A DNA stretch of 64,000 bases. Origin: Selenomonadales bacterium. Its GTDB lineage: Bacteria > Bacillota > Negativicutes > Selenomonadales > Selenomonadaceae. Below the pieces are notes generated by a model. That model was not told the origin of the DNA. It saw only the letters and a program-made list of their open reading frames with translations, and did not search any database. The stretch's first letter is position 1; each line of letters opens with the position of its first letter. Shown here in pieces: positions 50,582 through 59,244 of the stretch. The stretch covers positions 124,001-188,000 of the forward strand of contig CAAGHH010000025.1 in NCBI GenBank assembly GCA_900769615.1, read 5' to 3'. A program made the position numbers and the translations under genes.

Positions 50582-51031
50582 ATGAAATTAAGGAAAAAAT
50601 CGATATTAATACTGATAGCCGCTATGGCAATTATGATGCTGACTAGTGGTTGCGGGCAGGTTAAGATAGGTTATATTGATGGTGAAAGGGTGACGAAAGA
50701 GGCACCACAGATTTCGGCATTGGTAGAAGAAGGCAATCAGAAAATAATGGAGGCTCAGCAGCAAGCTAGTCAGGACGTTCAGAAAAAATTGCAGGAAAAT
50801 CCTAATATGAGTGAAGAAGATGCCCAAAAGGTGCAGGCGGATGCTCAGCGCAAGGTGCAGGGGCTGAATCAGTCTTATGCCTTGCAATTGCGGCAAAAAC
50901 TGGATGTAGCGTTAGGAGCAGTGGCTAAAGAAAAGAAGCTTGATGCTGTTGTTAACAATGCACCAAATCAACCGACGGCAGTTACTGGTGCTGTTGATGT
51001 AACAGATGAAGTAATCCAGAAGCTTCAGTAA
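50582..51031 (+). CDS. OmpH/Skp-family lipoprotein, third paralogue
   Basis: The 149-residue precursor has a lipoprotein signal peptide with lipobox LTSGC (Cys at about position 24), followed directly by the OmpH strand VKIGYIDGERVTKEAPQIS. A coiled coil comes next (about 50-110), and the protein ends in VDVTDEVIQKLQ. It therefore appears to be a lipid-anchored Skp variant. It lies 21 bases after the second paralogue and 16 before lpxD, so translation is probably linked. Confidence 0.85.
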   Translation: MKLRKKSILILIAAMAIMMLTSGCGQVKIGYIDGERVTKEAPQISALVEEGNQKIMEAQQQASQDVQKKLQENPNMSEEDAQKVQADAQRKVQGLNQSYALQLRQKLDVALGAVAKEKKLDAVVNNAPNQPTAVTGAVDVTDEVIQKLQ

Positions 51032-51047
51032 GGATTGGAGAATTGGT

Positions 51048-52067
51048 ATGAAAAAGACTTTGCAGGAAATTGCAGCTTTTGTCGGTGGCCGGGTTGAAGG
51101 CGATGCAACAATAGTGATTCAGGGATTAGATAATATCGAAGGAGCCGGCGCTAGCGATCTCACTTTTGCGGTAGAGCCACATATTGAGGCTGCTAAAAAA
51201 TGTCAGGCAGCAGCCGTAATGCTTCCCGAAAGCGTAACGGATTTTCCAAAGCCAGCTATTTATGTCGATGAACCGAGAGCGGCTTTTGCTAAGCTTTTGG
51301 AATTGTTTACGCCTAAATTAAATTTTCCGCAAGGAGTTAGTGACGAAGCTCATATCGGTCAGAATGTTAAAATAGGGGCGGATGTTACTATCATGCCATT
51401 TGTGGTAGTTGATGACAATGCCGTTATCGGTGATCGAGTTACGCTTTATCCGCATACTTATATCGGTCAGTATGCGGAGGTTGGTGACGATACGGTTATT
51501 TATTCTAATGCAACGGTTCGTGAGCATTGCTTAGTTGGTAAACGCTGTGTCATTCATAGCTCGGCTGTTATTGGTTCAGATGGCTTTGGTTTTACCACCA
51601 AAGATGGTGTACATACGAAGGTGCCGCAAGTAGGTAATGTTATCTTGGAAGATGATGTTGAAATTGGTGCTCATGATGGTATTGATCGCGCGGCTATGGG
51701 CTCAACGGTTATAGGTAAAGGTACTAAAATCGACAATCTTGTTCATATTGGGCATAATTGCAAAATCGGTCCTAATTGTCTGATTGTGGCACAAACAGGT
51801 ATCTCAGGCTCAACTACAGTTGGTCATAATGTTACTTTTGGTGGTCAAGTCGGTACAGTTGGTCATATCGAAATTGGTGCTAATTCGGTGTATGCAGCGC
51901 GCTCTGGTATCATCGGCAATATGCCAGAAGGGGTATTCTGTGCGGGCTTCCCGGTACAGCCACATACGGATTGGCTGCGGATGCAGGCTGCGATGAAGCA
52001 TTTGCCTGAAATGTTAAAAAAAATGAAGAAAATGGAAAAGCAGTTAGCAAAGTACGAAAAAAAATAA
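51048..52067 (+). CDS. lpxD: UDP-3-O-(3-hydroxyacyl)glucosamine N-acyltransferase LpxD
   Basis: LpxD adds the second acyl chain to UDP-3-O-acyl-glucosamine in lipid A synthesis. The 339-residue protein has an N-terminal substrate-binding domain (about 1-100, MKKTLQEIAAFVGGRVEGDA) and a left-handed beta-helix of hexapeptide repeats (about 105-310). The catalytic His is in VHIGHNCKIGPNCLIVAQTG, and a C-terminal helical tail follows. The segment EIGAHDGIDRAAMGSTVIG differs slightly from the usual TIDRGA sequence, but the repeat frame is intact. It is followed by a terminator. Confidence 0.95.
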   Translation: MKKTLQEIAAFVGGRVEGDATIVIQGLDNIEGAGASDLTFAVEPHIEAAKKCQAAAVMLPESVTDFPKPAIYVDEPRAAFAKLLELFTPKLNFPQGVSDEAHIGQNVKIGADVTIMPFVVVDDNAVIGDRVTLYPHTYIGQYAEVGDDTVIYSNATVREHCLVGKRCVIHSSAVIGSDGFGFTTKDGVHTKVPQVGNVILEDDVEIGAHDGIDRAAMGSTVIGKGTKIDNLVHIGHNCKIGPNCLIVAQTGISGSTTVGHNVTFGGQVGTVGHIEIGANSVYAARSGIIGNMPEGVFCAGFPVQPHTDWLRMQAAMKHLPEMLKKMKKMEKQLAKYEKK

Positions 52068-52077
52068 GATTATGGTC

Positions 52078-52112
52078 AAAGAAGCCTCCTTTTATATGGA
52101 GGCTTCTTTGAG
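52078..52112 (+). terminator. Terminator after lpxD
   Basis: A perfect 12-bp stem (AAAGAAGCCTCC / GGAGGCTTCTTT) with an 8-base loop; the right arm itself ends in T residues. It separates lpxD from the acyltransferase gene. Confidence 0.85.
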
Positions 52113-52140
52113 CAATTAGCTAAGAAAGGGATGATAATTT

Positions 52141-53007
52141 ATGCTGGCCTATTACATGGTAAAGGCAATTAGTTTTGTTGTTTGTTTATTACCACGTTCG
52201 GTTGGAGAAATATTAGGAAAGCTGTTAGGTGAAATTGCTTGGTTATTTGTGCCAGCTAAACGCAAGCTTTTAGCTAAAAAACAAATAATGGACTGCTTAC
52301 ATGTTGAGGCAGCTGAGGCGGAACGCATAGCCAAAGCCAGTTCAGTTCGTTTTGGACCCATGCTTATAGAAGTGTTGCGGTTTCCTGTTATAAAAAACAA
52401 TATGGACCAGTATGTGAAATATCAAGGGCTGGAAAAATTGCAGCAGGGATTAAAAGAAGGCAAAGGAGCTATAATAGCTGCTGCGCATAGCGGCAATTGG
52501 GAGCTGATGGGAGGAGCGTTAGCTAAGGCGGGGATTCCGTTAGTTGGAGTAGCTATGAAGCAGAAAAATTCTGGCATGGATAAGTTTATCAATGAATATC
52601 GGACGCTAATAGGTATGCACATTACCTATAAAACCGGCGTGCGAGAAATGTTTGCTATGCTAAAAAAAGGCTGGGTTATTGGTCTTATTATGGATCAGGA
52701 TACCAATCGGCATGATGGCATTGTCCTGGATTTTTTTAATAGGCCGACTAACTGCACTCCTGGCGCTGCTTCAATGGCGCGGTTTCAAGATGTACCAATT
52801 TATACAGTGTTTATGCATCGAGAAAAAAATGGACAGCATATTTTAGTAGCAGAAGGACCGTTTCATGTTAATAAAACAGCTGATAAGCGAGAAGATATTT
52901 TAAAAACAACGCAGCAAATCAATTATGAAATTGAAAAACATGTGCGAAAATATCCGGAAGAATGGTTTTGGCTGCATGATCGCTGGAAGTCGATGCGAGA
53001 GGAGTAA
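52141..53007 (+). CDS. LpxL/HtrB-family lipid A acyltransferase
   Basis: This inner-membrane enzyme transfers a secondary acyl chain to Kdo-lipid A, or to a related lipid. The 288-residue protein has an N-terminal membrane helix (about 4-20). The His-x4-Glu catalytic motif is HSGNWE at about 117-122, within AAHSGNWELMGGALAKAGIP. The family block DQDTNRHDGIVLDFFNRPTNCTPG (shown in part) and the end YPEEWFWLHDRWKS match LpxL/LpxM. It has AAGAAAGGGATGA before the ATG. Which chain it adds cannot be said. Confidence 0.9.
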   Translation: MLAYYMVKAISFVVCLLPRSVGEILGKLLGEIAWLFVPAKRKLLAKKQIMDCLHVEAAEAERIAKASSVRFGPMLIEVLRFPVIKNNMDQYVKYQGLEKLQQGLKEGKGAIIAAAHSGNWELMGGALAKAGIPLVGVAMKQKNSGMDKFINEYRTLIGMHITYKTGVREMFAMLKKGWVIGLIMDQDTNRHDGIVLDFFNRPTNCTPGAASMARFQDVPIYTVFMHREKNGQHILVAEGPFHVNKTADKREDILKTTQQINYEIEKHVRKYPEEWFWLHDRWKSMREE

Positions 53008-53082
53008 TAATAACTTGCTTGCATTGCTGGCAATTGTTGATTAAAATATAAAATAAAAGTATATTGGTCAGGAGGAATAATA

Positions 53083-53904
53083 TTGCAGAACCAAACTACA
53101 TTGGCAACTGAAACATATTATACCGGTATAGGGCTGCATTCGGGAAACGATGTGCATATGGTATTAAAACCAGCTCCTGTTGATACAGGTATTGTTTTTG
53201 TTCGTACTGATGTAGCGGAAAAACCGCATATCAGGGCGATTGCTAAGAATGTAACTTCAACGCTTAGAGCGACAACGGTTGAGGAAAACGGTTATAAAGT
53301 ATTTACGATAGAGCATTTGATGAGTGCGTTTCATGCTGCTAGAATCGATAATTGCATTGTTGAAATGGATGCTGAGGAACCGCCGGTGGCTGATGGCAGT
53401 GCGCTGACTTTTTTTGAGCTTATGCAAAAGGCTGGCATTGCCGAACAGAATAAAGAGCGGCAGGAGATAGTTATTGACAAAATCTACCGGATTGATGATG
53501 ATGAAAAAAAGCGGTTCGTAATGGTAGTTCCCTATGACGGGTTCAGGGTCAGCTTTACATCCATTAATCCGCATAAACTTATCGGAGTTCAATATGAGAA
53601 TTTTGAAATAACACCTGAAGTTTATCATAAAGAAATAGCCCCGGCTCGAACTATCGCTTATGAACAGGAAATTGAGGCCTTGCGCAAGATGGGATTGGGG
53701 CTTGGCGGTACTCTGGATAGTGTAATAGTGTATAATGATGAAGGCTGGCTTAATCCGCTGAAATTCAGTGATGAACTGGTACGCCATAAAATTTTAGATG
53801 TTATCGGTGATTTGCGCTTAGCTGGTCCTATCCGCGGTCATGTCATAGCAGCAGCTTCTGGGCATGCGCTTAATACTAAGTTGGCTAAATGTATAGTCGG
53901 TTAA
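53083..53904 (+). CDS. lpxC: UDP-3-O-acyl-N-acetylglucosamine deacetylase LpxC
   Basis: LpxC is the zinc amidase that commits UDP-acyl-GlcNAc to lipid A. The 273-residue protein has the start TLATETYYTGIGLHSG. Zinc ligands lie in IEHLMSAFHAARIDN (His of EHLMSA) and RHKILDVIGDL (His and Asp of HKILD), and a catalytic His is in ASGHALN. The sequence lacks the long C-terminal extension of enterobacterial LpxC. It starts with TTG after AGGAGGAATAA. It is the usual target of LpxC inhibitors, and its presence supports an LPS-bearing outer membrane. Confidence 0.96.
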   Translation: MQNQTTLATETYYTGIGLHSGNDVHMVLKPAPVDTGIVFVRTDVAEKPHIRAIAKNVTSTLRATTVEENGYKVFTIEHLMSAFHAARIDNCIVEMDAEEPPVADGSALTFFELMQKAGIAEQNKERQEIVIDKIYRIDDDEKKRFVMVVPYDGFRVSFTSINPHKLIGVQYENFEITPEVYHKEIAPARTIAYEQEIEALRKMGLGLGGTLDSVIVYNDEGWLNPLKFSDELVRHKILDVIGDLRLAGPIRGHVIAAASGHALNTKLAKCIVG

Positions 53905-53947
53905 GTTTTTGTGGGATGTTTCGCACAGAGAGAAAGAGGGAAAAATA

Positions 53948-54388
53948 ATGGTTTTAGATGTTAATGAAATTATGAAAATTTTACCGCATCGTCCACCGAT
54001 GTTGTTAGTAGATCGTATTACTGAGCTGGTTCCGTTTAAATCAGCTACTGGTATAAAAAATATCACGATGATGGAACCGCAGTTTCAGGGACATTTCCCT
54101 GGTCATCCAATTATGCCAGGGGTGCTTATGTTAGAGGCGATGGCACAGGTAGGCGGTGTTGCTATGCTTTATCCTGAGGAAAATCGTGGCAAGATAGCTT
54201 TGTTTGGCGGGATGGATAACGTTAAATTCAAGCGGCCGGTTGTGCCTGGTGATCAGTTAGTTACTAAGGCTGAACTAGTCAGAGTGCGGGGCGATTTTGG
54301 CCTTTTGCACTGTGATGGGTATGTTGATGGTAAATTAGCTTTATCGGCTGACTTCAAATTTGCTTTGAAAAAAGATGAAAATCTTTGA
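53948..54388 (+). CDS. fabZ: 3-hydroxyacyl-ACP dehydratase FabZ
   Basis: FabZ dehydrates 3-hydroxyacyl-ACP in fatty acid elongation and competes with LpxA for the same substrate pool. The 146-residue hotdog-fold protein has the catalytic motif FQGHFPGHPIMPGVLMLEAMAQ (shown in part), with His and Glu in the usual places, and the N-terminal IMKILPHRPPMLLVDRI. The ATG at 53948 has AAAGAGGGA upstream; the longer open frame from 53909 has none. It sits between lpxC and lpxA, as in many Gram-negative bacteria. Confidence 0.96.
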   Translation: MVLDVNEIMKILPHRPPMLLVDRITELVPFKSATGIKNITMMEPQFQGHFPGHPIMPGVLMLEAMAQVGGVAMLYPEENRGKIALFGGMDNVKFKRPVVPGDQLVTKAELVRVRGDFGLLHCDGYVDGKLALSADFKFALKKDENL

Positions 54389-54573
54389 TATTTGCTTGTT
54401 TTTATAAGATATACCAAGATAATCAGGTTATAACTCGTAAAATGTCTTGATTTAATGATATTTAAGATACGAGAAAATAGCGATAGCTTTGGATTATACT
54501 TTAAGGAAAAAGCAAAACGGCTTGCACTATAAGCAGGTTTAAGAGGAAAGTTTGAAGGAGTTTGGTTTGAATA

Positions 54574-55392
54574 ATGGGTGCTGCAAATAATATTAGTGCA
54601 GAAGCACATATACATGAAACTGCGGTAATTGCCCCAGGCGCCAAGATAGCTGCTAATGTTGAGGTCGGACCTTATGCGGTTATTGGTGAAAATGTAGAAA
54701 TTGGTGAAGGAACCAAGATAGGTCCGCATGTAGTTATAGCTGGCTGGACGGAAATTGGTCGTGATTGCAAAATATTCCAAGGGGCTTCTATTGGTGAAGA
54801 ACCGCAGGATTTAAAATTCAAAGGCGAAAAAAGTTATACTAGCATTGGCGATCGCACGACGATTCGTGAAGGTGCTACTGTGCATCGGGCAACTGGTGAA
54901 GGTGAGGAGACCCGTATAGGCAATGATTGTCTGTTGATGGCACTTACGCATGTGGCACATAATTGCATTATCGGCAATCATGTCATTATGTCGAATTTAG
55001 CAAGTTTGGCTGGACATGCAATCGTTGAGGATCGAGCTGTTATTGGCGGCATGGCAGGCGTGCATCAATTTGTTAAAATTGGCCGCAATGCTATGGTCGG
55101 AGGAATGTCCAAACTAACGCAGGATGTAGTGCCGTTCACGATTGTCGATGGTCATCCAGCTAAGGTGGTAGGCCTTAATCGGGTAGGTATTTCGCGAGCT
55201 GGCATAAAAATGGAAGCTAGACATAATATTCGCCAAGCGTATAAAATACTGTACCATTCGGGACTTAGTTTGCAGCAAGCAATTGCTGTAATTGAGCAGG
55301 AAGTTGATTCGTGTGAAGAAGTAGATCATCTTTTGCGTTTTTTACGTAATGCTGAGCGTGGTATTTGCCGTGAACGGCGTGAAAATGATTGA
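54574..55392 (+). CDS. lpxA: UDP-N-acetylglucosamine O-acyltransferase LpxA
   Basis: LpxA catalyses the first step of lipid A synthesis. The 272-residue protein is a left-handed beta-helix with hexapeptide repeats (VIAPGAKIAANVEVGPYAVI). The catalytic His is in LTHVAHNCIIGNHV, and the family motifs GEEPQDLKFKGE, REGATVHRAT and GGMAGVHQFVKIGRNAM are present, followed by a C-terminal helical domain. The 185 bases between fabZ and lpxA hold only an imperfect CTCGTA...TACGAG inverted repeat (54436-54475) and no clear promoter. AAGGAG lies 13 bases before the ATG. Confidence 0.96.
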   Translation: MGAANNISAEAHIHETAVIAPGAKIAANVEVGPYAVIGENVEIGEGTKIGPHVVIAGWTEIGRDCKIFQGASIGEEPQDLKFKGEKSYTSIGDRTTIREGATVHRATGEGEETRIGNDCLLMALTHVAHNCIIGNHVIMSNLASLAGHAIVEDRAVIGGMAGVHQFVKIGRNAMVGGMSKLTQDVVPFTIVDGHPAKVVGLNRVGISRAGIKMEARHNIRQAYKILYHSGLSLQQAIAVIEQEVDSCEEVDHLLRFLRNAERGICRERREND

Positions 55393-55429
55393 TAGATTAG
55401 AAGTTTGATAATGCCGGCGGAGGAATGGC

Positions 55430-56233
55430 ATGGAAAAAGTAGGTATACTGGCTGGGATTGGTGCATTACCAGTTGAATGTGCTAAAGCTGCTAAATTGCA
55501 GGGCAACGAAGTTTACGCTGTGGCTCTGCTGCCCGAAACAAGTGATGCTTTGCGGGAATATGCTGATGATTATCAGGAAATAAGTATATTCAAGGTCGGC
55601 AAAATACTTAATTATTTGAAAAAAAAGCAGGTAACGGAAGTCACTATGATTGGCAAAGTGACGAAGGAACTTCTTTATGCGCACAAGGCTATGCCGGATT
55701 TTAAGGCCATGCAGATACTGATGAGTTTGCCTAACCGTAAGGACGATACGGTAATGCAGGCATTAGTTAAGGCTGTTGAAAGTACTGGTGCTAAGGTTGT
55801 AAACCAGACAGCACTGATTCGTCCGTTGATGCCAGCGGCAGGAACACTTACCAAGCGTGAGCCTAGTGCAGCCGAAAGGCAGGATATGGAATTCGGTTTC
55901 CGTATGGCCAAAGAAATCGGACGCATGGATGTAGGTCAAACCGTGGTGGTAAAAGATATGGCAGTTATGGCGTTAGAGGCAATCGAAGGCACGGATGCTT
56001 GTATCAGCCGTGGCGGAAAATTGGCCCGCGAAGGTGCCGTAGTTGCCAAGGTAGCTAAACCGCAACAGGACAATCGGTTTGATGTGCCAGCAGTAGGTCG
56101 CAAAACTTTGGAAACTATGATTGAAGTAAAGGCTAAGGCTTTGGTGATAGAAGCTAATGAAACCCTTTTGGTTGAGCGCGAGGAAGTAATTAAGTTAGCT
56201 GATGAAAATGGAATAGCTATAGTTGCTATGTAA
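55430..56233 (+). CDS. lpxI: UDP-2,3-diacylglucosamine pyrophosphatase LpxI
   Basis: LpxI hydrolyses UDP-2,3-diacylglucosamine to lipid X in bacteria that lack LpxH. The 267-residue DUF1009-family protein begins EKVGILAGIGALPVECAKAA. It includes MIGKVTKELLYAHKAMPDFK and the C-terminal catalytic block KDMAVMALEAIEGTDACISRGG. Choice of LpxI rather than LpxH is expected outside beta- and gamma-proteobacteria. It follows lpxA by 37 bases with GGAGGAATGGC before the ATG, and is followed by a terminator. Confidence 0.94.
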   Translation: MEKVGILAGIGALPVECAKAAKLQGNEVYAVALLPETSDALREYADDYQEISIFKVGKILNYLKKKQVTEVTMIGKVTKELLYAHKAMPDFKAMQILMSLPNRKDDTVMQALVKAVESTGAKVVNQTALIRPLMPAAGTLTKREPSAAERQDMEFGFRMAKEIGRMDVGQTVVVKDMAVMALEAIEGTDACISRGGKLAREGAVVAKVAKPQQDNRFDVPAVGRKTLETMIEVKAKALVIEANETLLVEREEVIKLADENGIAIVAM

Positions 56234-56237
56234 TATT

Positions 56238-56284
56238 GAGACGCAGTGGATACGAAAAATTTGTGTCCATAGGCGTCTCTTTTC
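56238..56284 (+). terminator. Terminator after lpxI
   Basis: GAGACGC and GCGTCTC close a longer hairpin that also pairs GTGGA with TCCAT, followed by TTTT. A TATAAT at 56288-56293 may be the -10 of a separate lpxB promoter, though no good -35 is seen. Confidence 0.78.
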
Positions 56285-56333
56285 GTGTATAATAGAGAAT
56301 GGACTATTGTGAAATTAGTGGGAGGTGAGCATT

Positions 56334-57500
56334 ATGAAAATTATGTTATCGGCTGGTGAAGTATCAGGTGATGTTCATGGAGCCAATTTGGCGAAGGCGA
56401 TTTTGCAAATGGAACCAGCAACGGAATTGATAGGTTTTGGCGGCAAGCGTATGCAAAAAGCTGGAGTTCGCTTGAAACGTAATTTTGCTGATTATAATGT
56501 TATGGGTGTATGGGAAGTTTTAATAAATTTGCGCCGTATAATGAAACTCCTGACTTGCCTTACAGAATTTATGCGGCAAGAAAAACCGGACTTATTAGTG
56601 CTCATTGATTATCCTGATTTTAATTGGCGCTTGGCGAAAAAAGCCAAAGCGTTAGGAATACCGGTATTTTCTTATATTCCGCCATCGGCTTGGGCTTGGC
56701 GTCAAGGCAGAGCTAAAGAATGTGTCAAATGGGCAGATGAGTTTGTAGCGATATTTCCACATGAACTTCCGGTTTATGAGGCCGCCGGAGCCAATATAGA
56801 ATTTTTAGGCAATCCATTGGTTGATGCTGTAAAACCAGAGCTTTCGCCAAGTCAAGCCTTAGCTTATTTTAAAATCCCTACGGATAAAACGGTAATACTT
56901 ATGCTGCCTGGCAGCCGTAAGCAGGAAATAGAATTATTGCTGCCCGCCATGCTAGGAGCAGCGAAAGAGCTTTTAGCCGAGCGACCAGATACGGTTTTTA
57001 TGCTGCCAGTAGCTGATGGCGTAAATGAAGCTAGATTAAAAGAGTTAATAATAAGTGCAAACGTTCCAGTAAAGCTTACGTATGATAATCGCTATGCGCT
57101 TATGCATATAGCGACTGCAGCTATGGCAACCTCGGGTACCGTAGTGATGGAGGCAGCATTATTAGGTCTGCCGTGCGTGGTGCTTTATCGGTTATCACCG
57201 GTATCGTATTTTATTGGCCGGCTGCTAGTACATGTAAAAAATTTCAGCTTGCCTAATATATTGTTAGGGGAGACTTTTGAAACTGAGTTATTGCAAGACG
57301 AAGTTACACCAGAAAATATAAAAAAAGAAATGCTAAAGTTATATAAAGGACAGGAGCACCGTACTTTAGTATTAGCAAAACTGAAACAAGCTGCGGACAA
57401 GCTTGGCAAGCCAGGAGCAGCCACAAGAATTGCTGCTAAAATATTAGCGGCAGCTAGACGGTTTAAAGTGGCAGATGCTGCAATCGGGGGAAGAAAATGA
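56334..57500 (+). CDS. lpxB: Lipid-A-disaccharide synthase LpxB
   Basis: LpxB (GT19) joins UDP-diacylglucosamine and lipid X into the lipid A disaccharide. The 388-residue protein has the N-terminal LSAGEVSGDVHGANLAKAI and the GPSAWAWR-type segment (YIPPSAWAWRQGRAKECVKW). The GSRKQEIELLLPAML nucleotide-site region and ATSGTVVMEAALLGLPCVVLYR near the C-terminus are also present. I use the ATG at 56334, with GGGAGGTGAG just upstream, not the GTG at 56325 that lies inside this site. It overlaps msbA by four bases (ATGA). Confidence 0.95.
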   Translation: MKIMLSAGEVSGDVHGANLAKAILQMEPATELIGFGGKRMQKAGVRLKRNFADYNVMGVWEVLINLRRIMKLLTCLTEFMRQEKPDLLVLIDYPDFNWRLAKKAKALGIPVFSYIPPSAWAWRQGRAKECVKWADEFVAIFPHELPVYEAAGANIEFLGNPLVDAVKPELSPSQALAYFKIPTDKTVILMLPGSRKQEIELLLPAMLGAAKELLAERPDTVFMLPVADGVNEARLKELIISANVPVKLTYDNRYALMHIATAAMATSGTVVMEAALLGLPCVVLYRLSPVSYFIGRLLVHVKNFSLPNILLGETFETELLQDEVTPENIKKEMLKLYKGQEHRTLVLAKLKQAADKLGKPGAATRIAAKILAAARRFKVADAAIGGRK

Positions 57501-59227
57501 AAAATTATCGAAGACTGCTGCAATATATGCGGCCTTATTTAAAGGAATTGATTTTGGCAGTGATATGCATTGTTATCGCTGCCGGTTGCAATCTCTATCT
57601 GCCGTGGATAATCAAGGATATGATAGATAAAGTTTTGACCAATAAAGATATGATGATGCTTAATATGATTTGTATTGGCATCGTAGTAGTATTTTTGGTA
57701 CGTGGGGTATTTTTCTTTGGCCAGTCATATTTGGTATCTTATATTGGGCAAAAGGTAATAATTGACGTTCGTGAAGTCATGTTTCGCAAGTTTCAGCGGA
57801 TGCCAATGGCTTATTTTGATCGGCATCAGACAGGCGAAACGATGAGCTTCATTACCAATGATGTAGCTGCTATTCAGTCGGCTTTGGTCGATCAGCTTAT
57901 CGAAATGGTAACTGAAGGGTCGATACTGATTGGTTCAATTGTAATGATGCTTTATCTTGACTGGAAACTTACTCTGCTTACTTTGGTAGTAATTCCAGTA
58001 GTTGGGCAGGCAATGAAAATTTTTGGGCGCAAGATAAAGCGCAATGGTACTGTTATTCAGGAACGGATGGCAGATATTACGTCATTGCTGCAGGAAAGTA
58101 TATCGTCTATTCGGGTAGTAAAATCCTTTGTGCGGGAAAAATATGAAATAGAACGATTCAGTAAGCAAAACCAGCTTAACTTCCAGGCAGCTATGAAAAA
58201 TGTGCAATTAAACAGTATGCTGACGCCAACGGTGGAATTTTTGGCAGCTATATCAGTAACATTTATTGTCTGGTTCGGTGGTTATGAAGTTTTAAATGAT
58301 GAAATGACAGCTGGCGCTTTGGTAGCCTTTTTGACTTATGCGGTTAATTTAGCTAATCCGGTAAAACGTCTTTCCAGGGTATATGGTAATTTGCAGCGAG
58401 CAATGGCCGCTGTTGACAGAGTATTTGCAGTCATTGATTTGAAAGAAACCATAACCGATAAACCCGATGCCAAGGCTTTGCCGGAAACTAAAGGTGAGGT
58501 TTCAATATCGAATGTAACTTTTGAATACAAAAAAGGTGTTCCAGCGTTAAGCGATATATCATTAGAGGTAAAGCCGGGGCAGATGATAGCATTTGTTGGT
58601 CCTAGTGGTGCCGGCAAGTCTACTATTGCCAATCTGATACCGAGGTTTTATGAGGTAACGAGCGGTAAAATTGCTATTGATGGTCATGATATCCGTGATG
58701 TAACCTTGGCGTCACTTCGGGAACAGATTGGTATTGTGCCCCAGGAAACGATGCTTTTTTCTACGACAGTTAGGGAGAATATACGTTATGGACGGCTTGA
58801 TGCGACTGATGAAGAAGTCGAAGCTGCAGCAAAAGCCGCTAACGCTGATAGCTTTATAAAAGAATTGCCGCAAGGTTATGATACGCCAATTGGTGAGCGC
58901 GGTCTTAATCTATCCGGTGGTCAGCGTCAGCGTATGGCTATAGCTAGAGCTATCTTGAAGAATCCGCGGATACTTATTTTGGATGAGGCGACATCAGCAC
59001 TTGATACTGAAAGTGAAAAAATTGTACAGGCAGCTTTGGATAAGCTGATGATAGGCAGGACATCATTTGTTATTGCTCATCGGCTGTCAACTATATTCAA
59101 TGCTGATCAGATTTATGTCATTGATAATGGACATGTGAAGGAACACGGTACTCATGAAGAACTATTGCGTAATAATGGACTCTATAGTCATTTGTACAAT
59201 ATTCAATTTAACAAGAAGAGTGTGTAA
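57497..59227 (+). CDS. msbA: Lipid A export ABC transporter MsbA
   Basis: MsbA flips lipid A-core across the inner membrane. The 576-residue half-transporter has a six-helix membrane domain (about 1-320). The ATPase domain contains Walker A VGPSGAGKSTIANLIPRFY, the Q-loop VPQETMLFSTTVRENIRYG, signature NLSGGQRQRMAIARAIL, Walker B ILILDEATSALD and the switch His in IAHRLSTI. Its place directly between lpxB and waaA-lpxK makes MsbA rather than a drug exporter the best call. Confidence 0.93.
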   Translation: MKNYRRLLQYMRPYLKELILAVICIVIAAGCNLYLPWIIKDMIDKVLTNKDMMMLNMICIGIVVVFLVRGVFFFGQSYLVSYIGQKVIIDVREVMFRKFQRMPMAYFDRHQTGETMSFITNDVAAIQSALVDQLIEMVTEGSILIGSIVMMLYLDWKLTLLTLVVIPVVGQAMKIFGRKIKRNGTVIQERMADITSLLQESISSIRVVKSFVREKYEIERFSKQNQLNFQAAMKNVQLNSMLTPTVEFLAAISVTFIVWFGGYEVLNDEMTAGALVAFLTYAVNLANPVKRLSRVYGNLQRAMAAVDRVFAVIDLKETITDKPDAKALPETKGEVSISNVTFEYKKGVPALSDISLEVKPGQMIAFVGPSGAGKSTIANLIPRFYEVTSGKIAIDGHDIRDVTLASLREQIGIVPQETMLFSTTVRENIRYGRLDATDEEVEAAAKAANADSFIKELPQGYDTPIGERGLNLSGGQRQRMAIARAILKNPRILILDEATSALDTESEKIVQAALDKLMIGRTSFVIAHRLSTIFNADQIYVIDNGHVKEHGTHEELLRNNGLYSHLYNIQFNKKSV

Positions 59228-59244
59228 GAAGGGATAGGAAAGAC

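Noticed and set aside
53257..53787. Minus-strand open frame of 176 codons opposite lpxC
   Set aside because: It lies wholly antisense to a clear lpxC gene and has a composition expected of a shadow frame.
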